The position numbers were made by a program, and so were the translations under genes. Shown here in pieces: positions 49,258-58,147 of a stretch of 64,000 nucleotides of DNA (its first letter is position 1; every line of letters starts with the position of its first letter). The notes below the pieces were generated by a model. The model made no database searches and was not told the DNA's origin. It was given only the letters and a program-made list of their open reading frames with translations. This DNA comes from Burkholderiales bacterium (GTDB taxonomy: Bacteria; Pseudomonadota; Gammaproteobacteria; Burkholderiales; Casimicrobiaceae): assembly GCA_020853025.1 (NCBI GenBank), contig JADYZP010000004.1, positions 62,001 through 126,000 on the forward strand. Reading direction: 5' to 3'.

Positions 49258-49324
49258 GCGCCCGAAGCTGCATGCCCTCGTTTGAACGCTCAAACACCCA
49301 CGCTGACCAGGACCCCGTAGCGGC

Positions 49325-50668
49325 ATGACCACTCGCGAAGGCAATCTCGAAGCCCCCACGCGCCATCCGCTCGACTGGCGCAATCCGGAGTTCTACGACC
49401 ACGCGGCGCTCGACGGCGAGCTGGAGCGTGTCTACGACATCTGCCACGGCTGCCGCCGCTGCGTGAGCCTTTGCGGCGCGTTTCCGACGCTGTTCGACCT
49501 GATCGACGAGTCCAAGACCGGAGAGGTCGACGGGGTGGCGAAGGCGGACTACGGCCGTGTCGTCGACCAGTGCTACCTGTGCGACATCTGCTACATGACC
49601 AAGTGTCCGTACGTGCCGCCGCATCCGTGGAATGTCGACTTCCCGCACCTGATGCTGCGTGCGAAGGCGGTCAAGTTCCGCGATGTCGGCGCCCGTTTTC
49701 GCGACAAGTTGCTGACCGGCACCGACCGCCTGGGCAAGCTGGCAACGATTCCGGTCGTCGTGCAGATGGTCAACAAGGCGAACACGACGCCTGCGGTGCG
49801 CAAGGTGATGGAGAAGACGCTCGGAGTGGCCGCCGGCGCGCAGCTCCCGCCCTACGCCGCGCATTCGCTGCGCAAGAGCTTCGAATCGAGCGTGGCATGG
49901 CCGGTGCGCGACGGGCAGCGCACGCCCGGCAAGGTTGTCGTCTTCGCCACCTGCTACGTCAACTACAACGAACCCGGCATCGGGTACGATCTGCTGAAGC
50001 TGCTCGCGCACAACGAGATTCCGTATCGTTTCGCGGAAAAGGAAGCGTGCTGCGGCATGCCCAAGCTGGAGCTCGGCGATCTCGAGTCGGTCGAGCGGCT
50101 GAAGAACGTCAATATCCCGCCACTCGTCGCGCTGGCGCGCGACGGCTGGGCGATCGTGACGCCGGTACCGTCGTGCACGCTGATGTTCAAACACGAGCTG
50201 CCGTTGCTCTTCCCCGACGACGCCGACGTGAAGGCGGTCGCCGCGGCGATGTTCGATCCCTTCGAGTACTTCGTCGAGCGCGACCGCGACGGGTTCATCA
50301 AGCGCGACTTCACGCAGCCGCTGGGCAAGGTCAGCTACCACATTCCCTGCCACGCGCGCGTGCAGAACGTCGGCCAGAAGACGCGCGAGGCACTGCAGTG
50401 GGTGCCGGACACCGAGATCAACACCGTCGAGCGCTGCGCCGGACACGACGGTACCTGGGGTGTGAAGGTCGAGTTCTTCGCCGAGTCGATGCGCATCGGC
50501 AAGCCTGTCTTCGCCCGCATGGGCGACACCGATCCCGACTACCTCTCCTCCGACTGCCCGATCGCGGGCCGCCGCATCCTGCAGGGCATCGAGGAAAAAA
50601 GCGGTCCGTCGCGCGCGCGCAAGGAGCACCCTCTGACGCTGCTGCGCATCGCCTACGGAATCGAATGA
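49325..50668 (+). CDS. HdrB/GlpC-like iron-sulfur protein with CCG domains
   Basis: The 447-residue protein has an N-terminal ferredoxin-like pair of cysteine clusters ([15 protein letters not shown] and [18 protein letters not shown], about residues 39-98) and two cysteine-rich CCG-type domains ([15 protein letters not shown] with EACCGMP, and [12 protein letters not shown] with ERCAGHDG), as in heterodisulfide reductase B and GlpC. It probably moves electrons for peroxide or metal defence, judging from the rubrerythrin neighbour. It is followed directly by DUF3501 with an ATGA-type overlap. Confidence 0.85.
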   Translation: MTTREGNLEAPTRHPLDWRNPEFYDHAALDGELERVYDICHGCRRCVSLCGAFPTLFDLIDESKTGEVDGVAKADYGRVVDQCYLCDICYMTKCPYVPPHPWNVDFPHLMLRAKAVKFRDVGARFRDKLLTGTDRLGKLATIPVVVQMVNKANTTPAVRKVMEKTLGVAAGAQLPPYAAHSLRKSFESSVAWPVRDGQRTPGKVVVFATCYVNYNEPGIGYDLLKLLAHNEIPYRFAEKEACCGMPKLELGDLESVERLKNVNIPPLVALARDGWAIVTPVPSCTLMFKHELPLLFPDDADVKAVAAAMFDPFEYFVERDRDGFIKRDFTQPLGKVSYHIPCHARVQNVGQKTREALQWVPDTEINTVERCAGHDGTWGVKVEFFAESMRIGKPVFARMGDTDPDYLSSDCPIAGRRILQGIEEKSGPSRARKEHPLTLLRIAYGIE

Positions 50669-51276
50669 TGACGACTGCACGCATGACCGCACCCAACAAG
50701 ATCACCCGTGAAAGCCTGATGACGCTCGAAGCCTACGCGAAGGCGAGGCAGCAGTTCCGCGCGCGCGTGCTCGAGCACAAGCGCCCGCGCACCGTCCACC
50801 TGGGCGCGCACCTGATGCTGATTTTCGAAGACGAGCTGACGCTGCGCTACCAGATCCAGGAGATGCTGCGCATCGAGAAGGCCTTCGAGGAGGCCGCGAT
50901 CCAGGACGAGCTCGACGTCTACAACCCGCTCGTCCCCGACGGCTCGAACTTCAAGGCGACGATGATGCTCGAGTACGAGGACGTCGAAGAGCGCAAGCGC
51001 GCACTTGCCAGGTTGAAGGGCATCGAGGACCGTGTGTGGGTCCAAGCCGAAGGCTGCGCAAAGGTGTACGCGATCGCCGACGAGGACCTCGAACGCGAGA
51101 ACGAGGAGAAGACCTCGGCCGTCCATTTCCTCCGCTTCGAGCTGGCGCCGGACATGGTCGCTGCGTTGAAGCGCGGCGGAACGCTGGGCGTCGGCGTCGA
51201 CCACCCGGAGTACCAGGCGCAGATCCCAACGGTCGGCGCCGACACGCGGGCGGCGCTGATGGCGGACCTGGCGTAG
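50665..51276 (+). CDS. DUF3501 protein
   Basis: The 203-residue protein has the DUF3501 pattern (ITRESLMTLEAYAKARQQFR, LTLRYQIQEMLRIEKAFEEA, GVGVDHPEYQAQI). It always seems to occur beside the HdrB-like protein and rubrerythrin. Function unknown, probably a partner in that electron-transfer set. The start overlaps the previous stop (ATGATGA), so the genes are translated together. Confidence 0.85.
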   Translation: MMTTARMTAPNKITRESLMTLEAYAKARQQFRARVLEHKRPRTVHLGAHLMLIFEDELTLRYQIQEMLRIEKAFEEAAIQDELDVYNPLVPDGSNFKATMMLEYEDVEERKRALARLKGIEDRVWVQAEGCAKVYAIADEDLERENEEKTSAVHFLRFELAPDMVAALKRGGTLGVGVDHPEYQAQIPTVGADTRAALMADLA

Positions 51277-51290
51277 AGAGGGCTCTCTCC

Positions 51291-51947
51291 ATGGGGGATT
51301 CGCGCGCCCCGCGCGGGCGTGCGCCAAGCCTGGCCGCGAGCCAACTTCTGCCGCGAACCGAACACCGCTCGCTCGAGGATCTGCTCGTGGCTGTGCGCGC
51401 GTGCCGCGCCTGCGCGGATCAGCTGCCGCTCGGACCTCGTCCGGTGCTGCGCGCGCATGCAGCAGCCCGCATTCTGATCGTCGGGCAGGCGCCCGGCCTG
51501 CGCGTGCATACGACCGGCATTCCTTGGGACGATCCAAGCGGCGCGCGATTGCGCGAATGGATGGGCGTGGACGAGGCAACGTTCTATGACGACTCGCGCA
51601 TCGCCATCATTCCGATGGGTTATTGCTATCCGGGTCGAGGCGACGGCGGCGACAAGGCGCCGCGACGCGAATGCAGCGAGCTATGGCTCGACCGCCTACT
51701 GGAAAAATTGCCGCGGCGCGAACTGACGTTGCTGATCGGAACGTATGCGCAGCAGCATTTTCTGGGCGGTGGTCGCAAACACTCGCTGGCCGAGACCACG
51801 CGGGCCTGGCGGGACTATGCTCCTGACTACATTCCGCTGCCGCATCCGTCGCCGCGCAACCAACCCTGGTTCAAGCGCCACCCGTGGTTTGAACAGGACC
51901 TCCTACCCGTGTTGCGCACGCGGATCGCAGCGCTGGTCGCTCGCTGA
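51291..51947 (+). CDS. Uracil-DNA glycosylase family protein
   Basis: The 218-residue protein has a UDG-like core: ILIVGQAPGLRVHTTGIPWD (about residues 62-81), then DPSGARLREWMG, with AIIPMGYCYPG and a late PLPHPSPRN motif. A short Cys-containing N-terminal segment (VRACRACADQ) precedes it. This is the family often named uracil-DNA glycosylase-like or YgjF-like; activity is inferred. It starts 15 bp after DUF3501, so it may be transcribed with it. Confidence 0.82.
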   Translation: MGDSRAPRGRAPSLAASQLLPRTEHRSLEDLLVAVRACRACADQLPLGPRPVLRAHAAARILIVGQAPGLRVHTTGIPWDDPSGARLREWMGVDEATFYDDSRIAIIPMGYCYPGRGDGGDKAPRRECSELWLDRLLEKLPRRELTLLIGTYAQQHFLGGGRKHSLAETTRAWRDYAPDYIPLPHPSPRNQPWFKRHPWFEQDLLPVLRTRIAALVAR

Positions 51948-51963
51948 GTCGTATCGTGCTCGC

Positions 51964-52365
51964 CTATGCGCTACGCGCGCCGGGCTCCGCTGCTTCGTCT
52001 TGTTCCGGCTGGTAGAGCAGTTGCACGACACGAAGGTTCCGCGTAGAGCCGTCGGGGAACGGCCACAAAATGGATTCGCCCTCCGACAGACCCAGCAAAG
52101 CGGTGCCGATCGGCGCCAGCACGGAAACCCTGCCACGCGAGGCGTCCGCCTGGTCGGGGAACACGATGGTGACATCGCGAATCACGCCCGTGCTCTGATC
52201 CTCGAAGCGAACCCGTGAATTCATGGTCACCACGGTAGCCGGAATTCGGCGAGAATCGATGACGACCGAGCGGTCGAGCTCCGTTGCCAGCGAGGGGTGA
52301 CTGCTGAGTTGGCGCAGGCGAGCGAAATCGCTGTTGGTAATGAAGATCGAACGATCGTTTGACAT
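51964..52365 (-). CDS. rnk: Rnk/GreA-type nucleoside diphosphate kinase regulator, copy 1
   Basis: The 133-residue protein has an N-terminal helical part (IFITNSDFARLRQL) and a C-terminal GreA/GreB-type domain (GRVSVLAPIGTALLGLSEGE and SILWPFPDG). Rnk binds RNA polymerase and affects nucleoside diphosphate kinase level. Start at 52365 gives the family N-terminus. Two more paralogues lie at 53775 and 58148. It is divergent from the LysR gene with about 250 bp between starts. Confidence 0.85.
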   Translation of the reverse strand: MSNDRSIFITNSDFARLRQLSSHPSLATELDRSVVIDSRRIPATVVTMNSRVRFEDQSTGVIRDVTIVFPDQADASRGRVSVLAPIGTALLGLSEGESILWPFPDGSTRNLRVVQLLYQPEQDEAAEPGARSA

Positions 52366-52617
52366 GGCTGTGGGCCTTTGAATGGACTTCGCTGAACCTG
52401 GGAGCGACGATTCTCGTGGCGCTTCGAGCCTATCCACCATACTTCGTATACATGGGGAGTCGACTCATTCGGGACAAGCTCCTGCCATCGATGGCATAAA
52501 GTTGCAGACTGCAAGAGCCGAACGCTATCCGCATGTTATTCCCGCAGATGGGCGTTGAGTAGCCACGGGTCGTGCAAAACACCGTTTCTCTCCAGGCAAC
52601 AACAACGAGGACGTCGG

Positions 52618-53571
52618 ATGGATAACCTGACCGCCATGGCCGTATTCGCAAAGGTAGTGGAGCAGAAAAGTCTTTCCGGTGCCGCGCGAGAGCTTGGTCT
52701 GTCGAAGTCGAGCGTCAGCAAGTTGGTGGCGCGGCTGGAGAAATCCCTTGGCGCCAGATTGTTGAATCGCACGACGCGTCAAATGAGCCCCACCGAGGCC
52801 GGCGCGGCATTCTACGATCACTGCGCGCGCATTGTCGAAGCCATGGAAGAGGCCAAGCTTGCCGTGAGTCGATTGCATTCGGAACCGCGCGGCGTGCTCA
52901 AGATCAGCGCCTCGGTCGCCTTTGGCACCCTGCATGTCGCGCCGCTGCTCGGCGACTTTCTGTCACGTTTTCCGGAAGTCAAGATCGACATGACGATCAA
53001 CGACCGCTTTGTCGACCTGGCCGACGAGGGCTACGACGTGGCCATACGCATTGCCAAGGATCCTGGCCTCAACATCGTCGCGCGCAAGCTGGCGCCCATT
53101 CATCGCAGGATTTGCGGCGCTGCCGAGTATTTCGCGCGCCGCGGTGTGCCGCAAAAGGCCGCGGATCTCGCAGACCACAACTGTCTCACGTATACCTATA
53201 TGCATCCAAAAGACCTTTGGCGCCTGCGAGGGCCCGAAGGGGCCCTTTCAGTGCCCGTGTCGGGCAATCTGAGGCTCAACGACGACGAAGCCTTGTCGCA
53301 GGCAGTATTGGGAGGGTTGGGCATTGCCATCCTGCCCACGTTCATTGTCGGCCGCGACCTGCAGGCGGGTCGATTGCGTACCGCATTGTCGGATTACACC
53401 CTCCCCGAACAGGATGTCTACGCGGTCTACCTTCCCACCCGCCATCTATCCGCCAAGGTCAGGGCATTCATCGACTTTCTCCTCGAGCGCTTCGGCCCGG
53501 AGCCCTATTGGGATCGATTCGACGTTGCGGCCGGACAGCAGGCGGATATTTCGCCTGCAGCAAAGCCGTGA
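52618..53571 (+). CDS. LysR-family transcription regulator
   Basis: The 317-residue protein has an N-terminal winged helix-turn-helix (AVFAKVVEQKSLSGAARELG, then KSSVSKLVARLEKSLGARLLNRTTRQ) and a C-terminal effector-binding domain from about residue 90. ATG at 52618 is the family-typical MDNLTAM start. The regulated genes are unknown; the divergent rnk copy 1 or the stress genes that follow are candidates. Confidence 0.9.
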   Translation: MDNLTAMAVFAKVVEQKSLSGAARELGLSKSSVSKLVARLEKSLGARLLNRTTRQMSPTEAGAAFYDHCARIVEAMEEAKLAVSRLHSEPRGVLKISASVAFGTLHVAPLLGDFLSRFPEVKIDMTINDRFVDLADEGYDVAIRIAKDPGLNIVARKLAPIHRRICGAAEYFARRGVPQKAADLADHNCLTYTYMHPKDLWRLRGPEGALSVPVSGNLRLNDDEALSQAVLGGLGIAILPTFIVGRDLQAGRLRTALSDYTLPEQDVYAVYLPTRHLSAKVRAFIDFLLERFGPEPYWDRFDVAAGQQADISPAAKP

Positions 53572-53664
53572 GCGCCGCCGACGCGGATGCAGTCGGCAGA
53601 AGATAGACGCGGCTTCCGCCTGAACTGTGCACATGCGGATCGGAGTCATCGTGTCCGCGCAGAA

Positions 53665-53699
53665 ACAGTGTTGTTCGGTGGTCGCGGCTTATCAAAGGC
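53665..53699 (+). promoter_or_regulatory. Shared upstream element of rnk genes, copy A
   Basis: A 35-bp segment starting ACAGTGTT and ending CTTATCAAAGGC lies 76 bp before rnk copy 2. It matches 27 of 35 positions of the segment at 58035-58069, including the first eight and last twelve bases without change. It probably is a promoter or binding site. Confidence 0.6.
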
Positions 53700-53774
53700 G
53701 ACCGCGGCCCCCATCATCCATGTAGCTGGTCATGGGATTCACGTCGAGTCCCTGCTGCGCCGTGGAGGCCTATC

Positions 53775-54218
53775 ATGCAGAACCATCACCACTTGTTCCT
53801 GACCGAGGGGGATTTCGTGCGCGTCATGGCGTTGCAGCCGCATCCGTCGTTGCGCGCGGAACTGGAACGCGCAATCGTGGTGCCACCTGAGGCCATCCCG
53901 TCGAGCGTGGTCGCCATGAACTCGAAGCTTCGCTATCTGGACGAGGCCGCCGGCGTAAGTCGGCAGATTCAGATTGTCTATCCGGAAGACGCGAACGTCG
54001 CGCATGGAAAGATCTCGGTATTGGCTCCGGTCGGTGCGGCGCTGCTCGGGCTCGAGGTCGGCCACGCCATCGACTGGAATTTTCCGAACGGCGAGACCCG
54101 CCGGCTGCGCGTGGAGGAGGTTCTCCAACAGTTCGAAGCCGACGCGAACGACGAGGTTCGAGAGGAGCCGCTGCCGAATTCCAGCTCTCGAACCTCCGAG
54201 CTTCACGCCGTCGTCTAG
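53775..54218 (+). CDS. Rnk/GreA-type regulator, copy 2
   Basis: The 147-residue protein aligns with copies 1 and 3 over its length (FLTEGDFVRVMALQPHPSLR, GKISVLAPVGAALLGLEVGH, AIDWNFPNG). It has an extended acidic/Ser-rich C-terminus not present in the others. ATG at 53775. It heads a run of same-strand genes (small ORF, GNAT, Usp, antiporter) with short gaps, and carries the shared upstream element. Confidence 0.85.
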   Translation: MQNHHHLFLTEGDFVRVMALQPHPSLRAELERAIVVPPEAIPSSVVAMNSKLRYLDEAAGVSRQIQIVYPEDANVAHGKISVLAPVGAALLGLEVGHAIDWNFPNGETRRLRVEEVLQQFEADANDEVREEPLPNSSSRTSELHAVV

Positions 54219-54304
54219 ACCGGGTGTGGAATCCGCTTTTGCGTCGGCGCAGTGACCCTACGCGCTGCACGCAGGGATGTTCCACCGGATGCGGAGGGTA
54301 GGAT

Positions 54305-54472
54305 ATGGACACTAAACTTCTGGTTGAACGCAGGCAGGCGCTGGAGGAATGGCATTTCGTCAAGCTCAACCGCGAGATTCTCGAACTCATGTGCGCGGCA
54401 GCGCCGGGCTCGACGCAATCGAGTGCGCCGCAGGCCATCGTGGAGGAAACCGAAGATGCTCTCCCCAAGTGA
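54305..54472 (+). CDS. Small protein of 55 residues
   Basis: A 55-codon frame with strong Shine-Dalgarno (GGAGGG) starts at ATG 54305. The product begins with a helical, charged stretch (LLVERRQALEEWHFVKLNRE) and ends with acidic residues; no membrane segment or known domain is seen. It overlaps the GNAT gene start by 17 bp. Likely real because of the ribosome site and its place between translated neighbours, but function unknown. Confidence 0.55.
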   Translation: MDTKLLVERRQALEEWHFVKLNREILELMCAAAPGSTQSSAPQAIVEETEDALPK

Positions 54473-55211
54473 TACCAGGATTGCCGCTTCCGAGCACCGA
54501 GAGGTGCCGATGCTTTGCCGTCCGCCCAATCAATGTGCCTCGGGTCTTGAAAGGCACGGTGAAGTCCGCAATTCCCGGCCATCGCTCTTCGGGCTTGGCC
54601 GCATCGGCGGGCGCTCCTATCCGAGCGAGTTGACGGAGGAAATCGTGCTCGCCGGCCGGCGAGTGACGCTGCGGCCGATTCATGACCGTGACCAGGCCCG
54701 GTACGACGACTTTCTCTCCCGAGTCGAGCCTGAAGATCTTCGTTTCCGTTTCGGCAGTGCGCTGGGTGAGGTGCCCCGTTCCGAGCTCGCCCGCATGACC
54801 GATGTCGACTACGATCGCGAAATGGCGTTCGTCGCCGCGACGCAGGTAGACGGCGGGAGCTGGGAAATCGTGGGCGACGTACGCTCACATGCGGACCCCT
54901 ACGGTTCCCGCTCCGAATTCTCGATCGTCGTGCGTAGCGATGTCCAGCGGCTGGGGCTGGGCCGAGCCCTGCTCAGGAAACTCATCGCCTACTGCCGGGC
55001 ACGCCGCGTGCGGCTGCTGTACGGACTCGTGGCCCCCTCCAATGCCGGGATGCTCGGACTTGCGCGCGAACTCGGCTTCGAGGTCGATCACGTGCCGGGC
55101 GGCGGGACCGTGGTCGTGTCGATTGATCTGCGGCGCGACCCGAAGCCGTCGCTCGCTCAAGATCGCGCAGTCGAGGGGGAGACGGAAAGCGCTAAACTTC
55201 GCGCATCCTAG
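54456..55211 (+). CDS. Stand-alone GNAT acetyltransferase, Pat/PatZ C-terminal type
   Basis: Residues ~50-235 are a GNAT domain (YPSELTEEIVLAGRRVTLRP, MTDVDYDREMAFVAA, GLGRALLRKLIAYCRARRV for acetyl-CoA binding). This is the pattern of the acetyltransferase part of protein acetyltransferase Pat, which in many bacteria is fused behind an acyl-CoA synthetase-like region; here only the GNAT part exists. The N-terminal ~50 residues are not recognised. ATG at 54456 follows GGAGGAAAC. Between rnk copy 2 and usp, a stress role is inferred. Confidence 0.78.
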   Translation: MLSPSDTRIAASEHREVPMLCRPPNQCASGLERHGEVRNSRPSLFGLGRIGGRSYPSELTEEIVLAGRRVTLRPIHDRDQARYDDFLSRVEPEDLRFRFGSALGEVPRSELARMTDVDYDREMAFVAATQVDGGSWEIVGDVRSHADPYGSRSEFSIVVRSDVQRLGLGRALLRKLIAYCRARRVRLLYGLVAPSNAGMLGLARELGFEVDHVPGGGTVVVSIDLRRDPKPSLAQDRAVEGETESAKLRAS

Positions 55212-55239
55212 TTGCTCCACCGTGCGCCGCACGATAGGC

Positions 55240-56133
55240 ATGCCCGACTACAAGACCATCCTCGCGGCCACCGACTTCTCGCGGTCGGCCGCCATTGCGG
55301 TATCGCGCGCGGCGCATCTCGCGCGCGCGGCAAACGCACGTCTCGAGCTCGTGCACGTCATGCCCCCCGAGCCAGACTCGACGAGCTGGCCGGCGTTCCG
55401 GGGCCTACTCGGATTCGATTGGAAGCGCACGAGTGTCGACGCGATGGATCAGTTGCGTCTGGCGGCGGAGCGGATAGACGCCGAGTTCGAGCTGCAGGTC
55501 GAGTCCCGGCTCATCGAGGGGAAGCCGCACCAGAAGATCGCGGCTCGTGCCATCGAGATCGATGCGGACCTGGTCGTGGTGGGGGCGCACGGCGAGCATT
55601 TCGTGCTCGATGTGTTCACCGGCACGACAGCACATCGCGTCCAGCGTTTCTCGACGGTGCCGGTACTCGTGGTACGGCAAGCATCTCTGCATCGTTATGA
55701 ACAGGTGCTGGTCGCTACCGATTTCTCGGTGGCGTCGGCGGCCGCGGCAAAGGCGGCCTTGCGCTTCTTCCCGGGCGCAATGTTTCACGTGTTGCACGCG
55801 TTCGAGGTGCCGTTCACCGGCCGTCTCGCGTCGGTCGGAGTGAACCAGACTATAATCGACGACTATCGGCGGCAAGTCGGCGACCAGGCGCTCCGGGAAC
55901 TCGAGGCCTTCGTTCGCGAAACCGGACTCGAGGGCAGTGCGGCGTCGGTTCGCGTGCAGCACGGCTATGCTCCGGCGCGAATCAGGGAGCGGGCTGCCGA
56001 GTTGGACGTCGACGTCGTCGCGCTCGGCACCCAGGGCAAGTCGTGGCTGGAAATCGGGTTTCTCGGCAGCGTCACCGAGCACGTGGCCACGGAATCACCT
56101 GCCGACGTTCTGCTGGTCAGGCCGCCCGCCTGA
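55240..56133 (+). CDS. Tandem universal stress protein (two UspA domains)
   Basis: The 297-residue protein has two UspA domains (about residues 1-148 and 152-297), each with a nucleotide-binding-like motif near its end (VVVGAHGEHFVLDVFTGTTA and VALGTQGKSWLEIGFLGSVT). Such double Usp proteins are often induced by respiratory stress. ATG at 55240 gives MPDYKTILAATDFS; a GTG at 55222 would add six residues. It is 28 bp after the GNAT gene and precedes the antiporter. Confidence 0.88.
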   Translation: MPDYKTILAATDFSRSAAIAVSRAAHLARAANARLELVHVMPPEPDSTSWPAFRGLLGFDWKRTSVDAMDQLRLAAERIDAEFELQVESRLIEGKPHQKIAARAIEIDADLVVVGAHGEHFVLDVFTGTTAHRVQRFSTVPVLVVRQASLHRYEQVLVATDFSVASAAAAKAALRFFPGAMFHVLHAFEVPFTGRLASVGVNQTIIDDYRRQVGDQALRELEAFVRETGLEGSAASVRVQHGYAPARIRERAAELDVDVVALGTQGKSWLEIGFLGSVTEHVATESPADVLLVRPPA

Positions 56134-56209
56134 GTCTTTCCGGCCGCGCGCGACTGCGCCACGGCTGCTTTCGATCTTCACATCCGTAAAGCTCGGCCGC
56201 GCCACGCCC

Positions 56210-57955
56210 TTGGAAACCCTGAACCAGTTCCTGCTGATCGGTGCGACGGTGATGTTCGCCGGCATTTTTTTCGCCGCGTTCTCGTCGCGACTGGGCATTC
56301 CCTTTCTGCTCGTCTTCCTCGTCGTCGGCATGCTCGCGGGCGAGGACGGGCCTGGCGGGATCGTTTTCGATGACTATCGTTTGAGCTTTCTGGTCGCGAA
56401 CCTGGCGCTCGCCATCATCCTGCTCGATGGGGGTCTGCGAACGCGGCTCACGTCGTTCAAGGCCGCCCTCAGGCCGTCTCTCGCACTCGCCACGGTCGGT
56501 GTGGTCGCCACCGCGGTCCTGACGGGACTCTTTGCAGCGTGGGTGCTCGACGTGAACTGGCGGTTCGGGTTGCTGCTCGGGGCGATTGTGGGATCGACCG
56601 ACGCAGCGGCGGTGTTCGCGCTCCTGCGCGCCAGCGGAACGAGGCTCAACGACCGCGTCGCCACGACCCTGGAGATCGAGTCGGGGATCAACGACCCGAT
56701 GGCGGTGTTCCTGACGGTCACGATGATCGAACTCGTTTCCCGGGGCGGCGAACTGCTGGTCGCCGATATGGCGTGGTCGCTCGCGGTCCAATTCAGCATC
56801 GGCGCCATAGCGGGCATCGCGCTCGGATACCTGTTGAGCGAGGTGCTGCGGCACGTACGGGTCGGCGGCGGTCTGCAGGCGCTGCTCCTGAGCTCGGGTG
56901 GGGTTGCGATCTTCGGCATCACCAATCTCGTCGGCGGGAGCGGCTTTCTTGCCGTATATCTCGTCGGCCTGGTCATAGGCAACCGTCGCCAGCGCACCAG
57001 CGAGGACGTGCTGCGCGCAATGGACGGCATGGCGTGGCTCGCGCAGTCGAGCATGTTCCTTCTGCTCGGCCTGCTTGTCGCGCCAGGCGATATCGTGGAA
57101 GTCGCCTGGCTGGCGCTCGCCGTCTCGGCCTTCCTCATGTTCGTGGCCCGGCCTGCCGCCGTCTGCGCGATCCTGCTGCCGCTCGGCTTTGCGTGGCGCG
57201 AGGTTGGCTTCATCGCCTGGATGGGACTGCGAGGTGCCGTCCCGATCGTACTCGGAATGTTTCCGCTGATGGCGGGGCTCGAAGGCGCGGGTCTCCTGTT
57301 CAACGTGGCCTTCGTCGTCGTGCTCACGTCGCTGTTGTTCCAGGGCGTCTCGATCGGTCCGACTGCACGGTTGTTCCGGGTCGCATTGCCGACTCGCGCC
57401 GAACCACTGGCCCGGTCCTATCTGGAAGGAAGCGCCGATCCGCCTCTCGAGCTGGCGCAATTCCGGCTGGAACCGGAAGCCGCTCTGGAGGGGGGCGACG
57501 CAGGGTCGGTCGAATTGCCGGCACCTGCCCGGCTGCTAAGTGTGCTGCGTGATGGACAGGCATACGACATCGAGACCGCCGGCGCGCTTCGTGCCGGCGA
57601 TGTCGTGACCCTCGTCGCACCCGAGGCTCAGGTCGACCGTATTGCCGGATGGTTTTCCCGTGCAGCACGTGCCGCGGTGCCACGCGTGCGCAAGACGCAT
57701 GGCGAATTCGTGCTCGACGGCTCGGCCGAACTCGACGAAATCGTCGCCCACTATGGTGGCGCTCCACTCGATCCAGCGCTGCACGGGCGGACCCTCGACG
57801 AGGTCATCCGCAGCCGGTTGCCGCTCGGACCCGTCGAGGGTGACGCAGTGGAGGTCGCGGGTCTGCGCTTCACCGTGCGCACGGTCAGCGGCTCGCGGAT
57901 CGTCCAGGCGGCAATCGCTCTGCCTGGCGCTCGGCGAGGGCCTGAGCGGCGTTGA
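56210..57955 (+). CDS. Potassium/proton antiporter, CPA1 family with TrkA-C-like tail
   Basis: The 581-residue protein has about twelve membrane segments with the cation-binding motif ESGINDPMAVFL (NDP) typical of the CPA1/NhaP2-CvrA exchangers, then a cytoplasmic TrkA_C-like domain (about 435-500) and a further small domain (about 510-575) that often closes such proteins. TTG at 56210 gives ETLNQFLLIG after M, matching the family N-terminus. It lies 76 bp after the tandem usp gene. Role: K+/H+ exchange in pH or osmotic stress, inferred from family. Confidence 0.87.
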   Translation: METLNQFLLIGATVMFAGIFFAAFSSRLGIPFLLVFLVVGMLAGEDGPGGIVFDDYRLSFLVANLALAIILLDGGLRTRLTSFKAALRPSLALATVGVVATAVLTGLFAAWVLDVNWRFGLLLGAIVGSTDAAAVFALLRASGTRLNDRVATTLEIESGINDPMAVFLTVTMIELVSRGGELLVADMAWSLAVQFSIGAIAGIALGYLLSEVLRHVRVGGGLQALLLSSGGVAIFGITNLVGGSGFLAVYLVGLVIGNRRQRTSEDVLRAMDGMAWLAQSSMFLLLGLLVAPGDIVEVAWLALAVSAFLMFVARPAAVCAILLPLGFAWREVGFIAWMGLRGAVPIVLGMFPLMAGLEGAGLLFNVAFVVVLTSLLFQGVSIGPTARLFRVALPTRAEPLARSYLEGSADPPLELAQFRLEPEAALEGGDAGSVELPAPARLLSVLRDGQAYDIETAGALRAGDVVTLVAPEAQVDRIAGWFSRAARAAVPRVRKTHGEFVLDGSAELDEIVAHYGGAPLDPALHGRTLDEVIRSRLPLGPVEGDAVEVAGLRFTVRTVSGSRIVQAAIALPGARRGPERR

Positions 57956-58034
57956 AGTGGGAAGGAGTCGATAGCGAAGACGTGCACTGCAACTGGCGCA
58001 TGACCAGGAAGTGCCGATTGTGTCCGAAGCAGCC

Positions 58035-58069
58035 ACAGTGTTTTTCGGGTGCGCGCGCTTATCAAAGGC
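58035..58069 (+). promoter_or_regulatory. Shared upstream element of rnk genes, copy B
   Basis: ACAGTGTT...CTTATCAAAGGC, 35 bp, lies 79 bp before rnk copy 3. It is the partner of the element at 53665-53699 (27/35 identical). A GTGTCCG sequence precedes both copies, starting 14-15 bp upstream of ACAGTGTT. Confidence 0.6.
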
Positions 58070-58147
58070 CTCGACGTCGCTTATCCTCGAGTTCAAGTGA
58101 AACATTGCTGATGCATGCCGGATTCGACCGGCGAAATGGAGGCTCGA

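Noticed and set aside
52366..52380. Partial match to the shared rnk element (GCCTTTGA) upstream of rnk copy 1
   Set aside because: Only eight bases match and the distance to the start differs by about 70 bp; chance.
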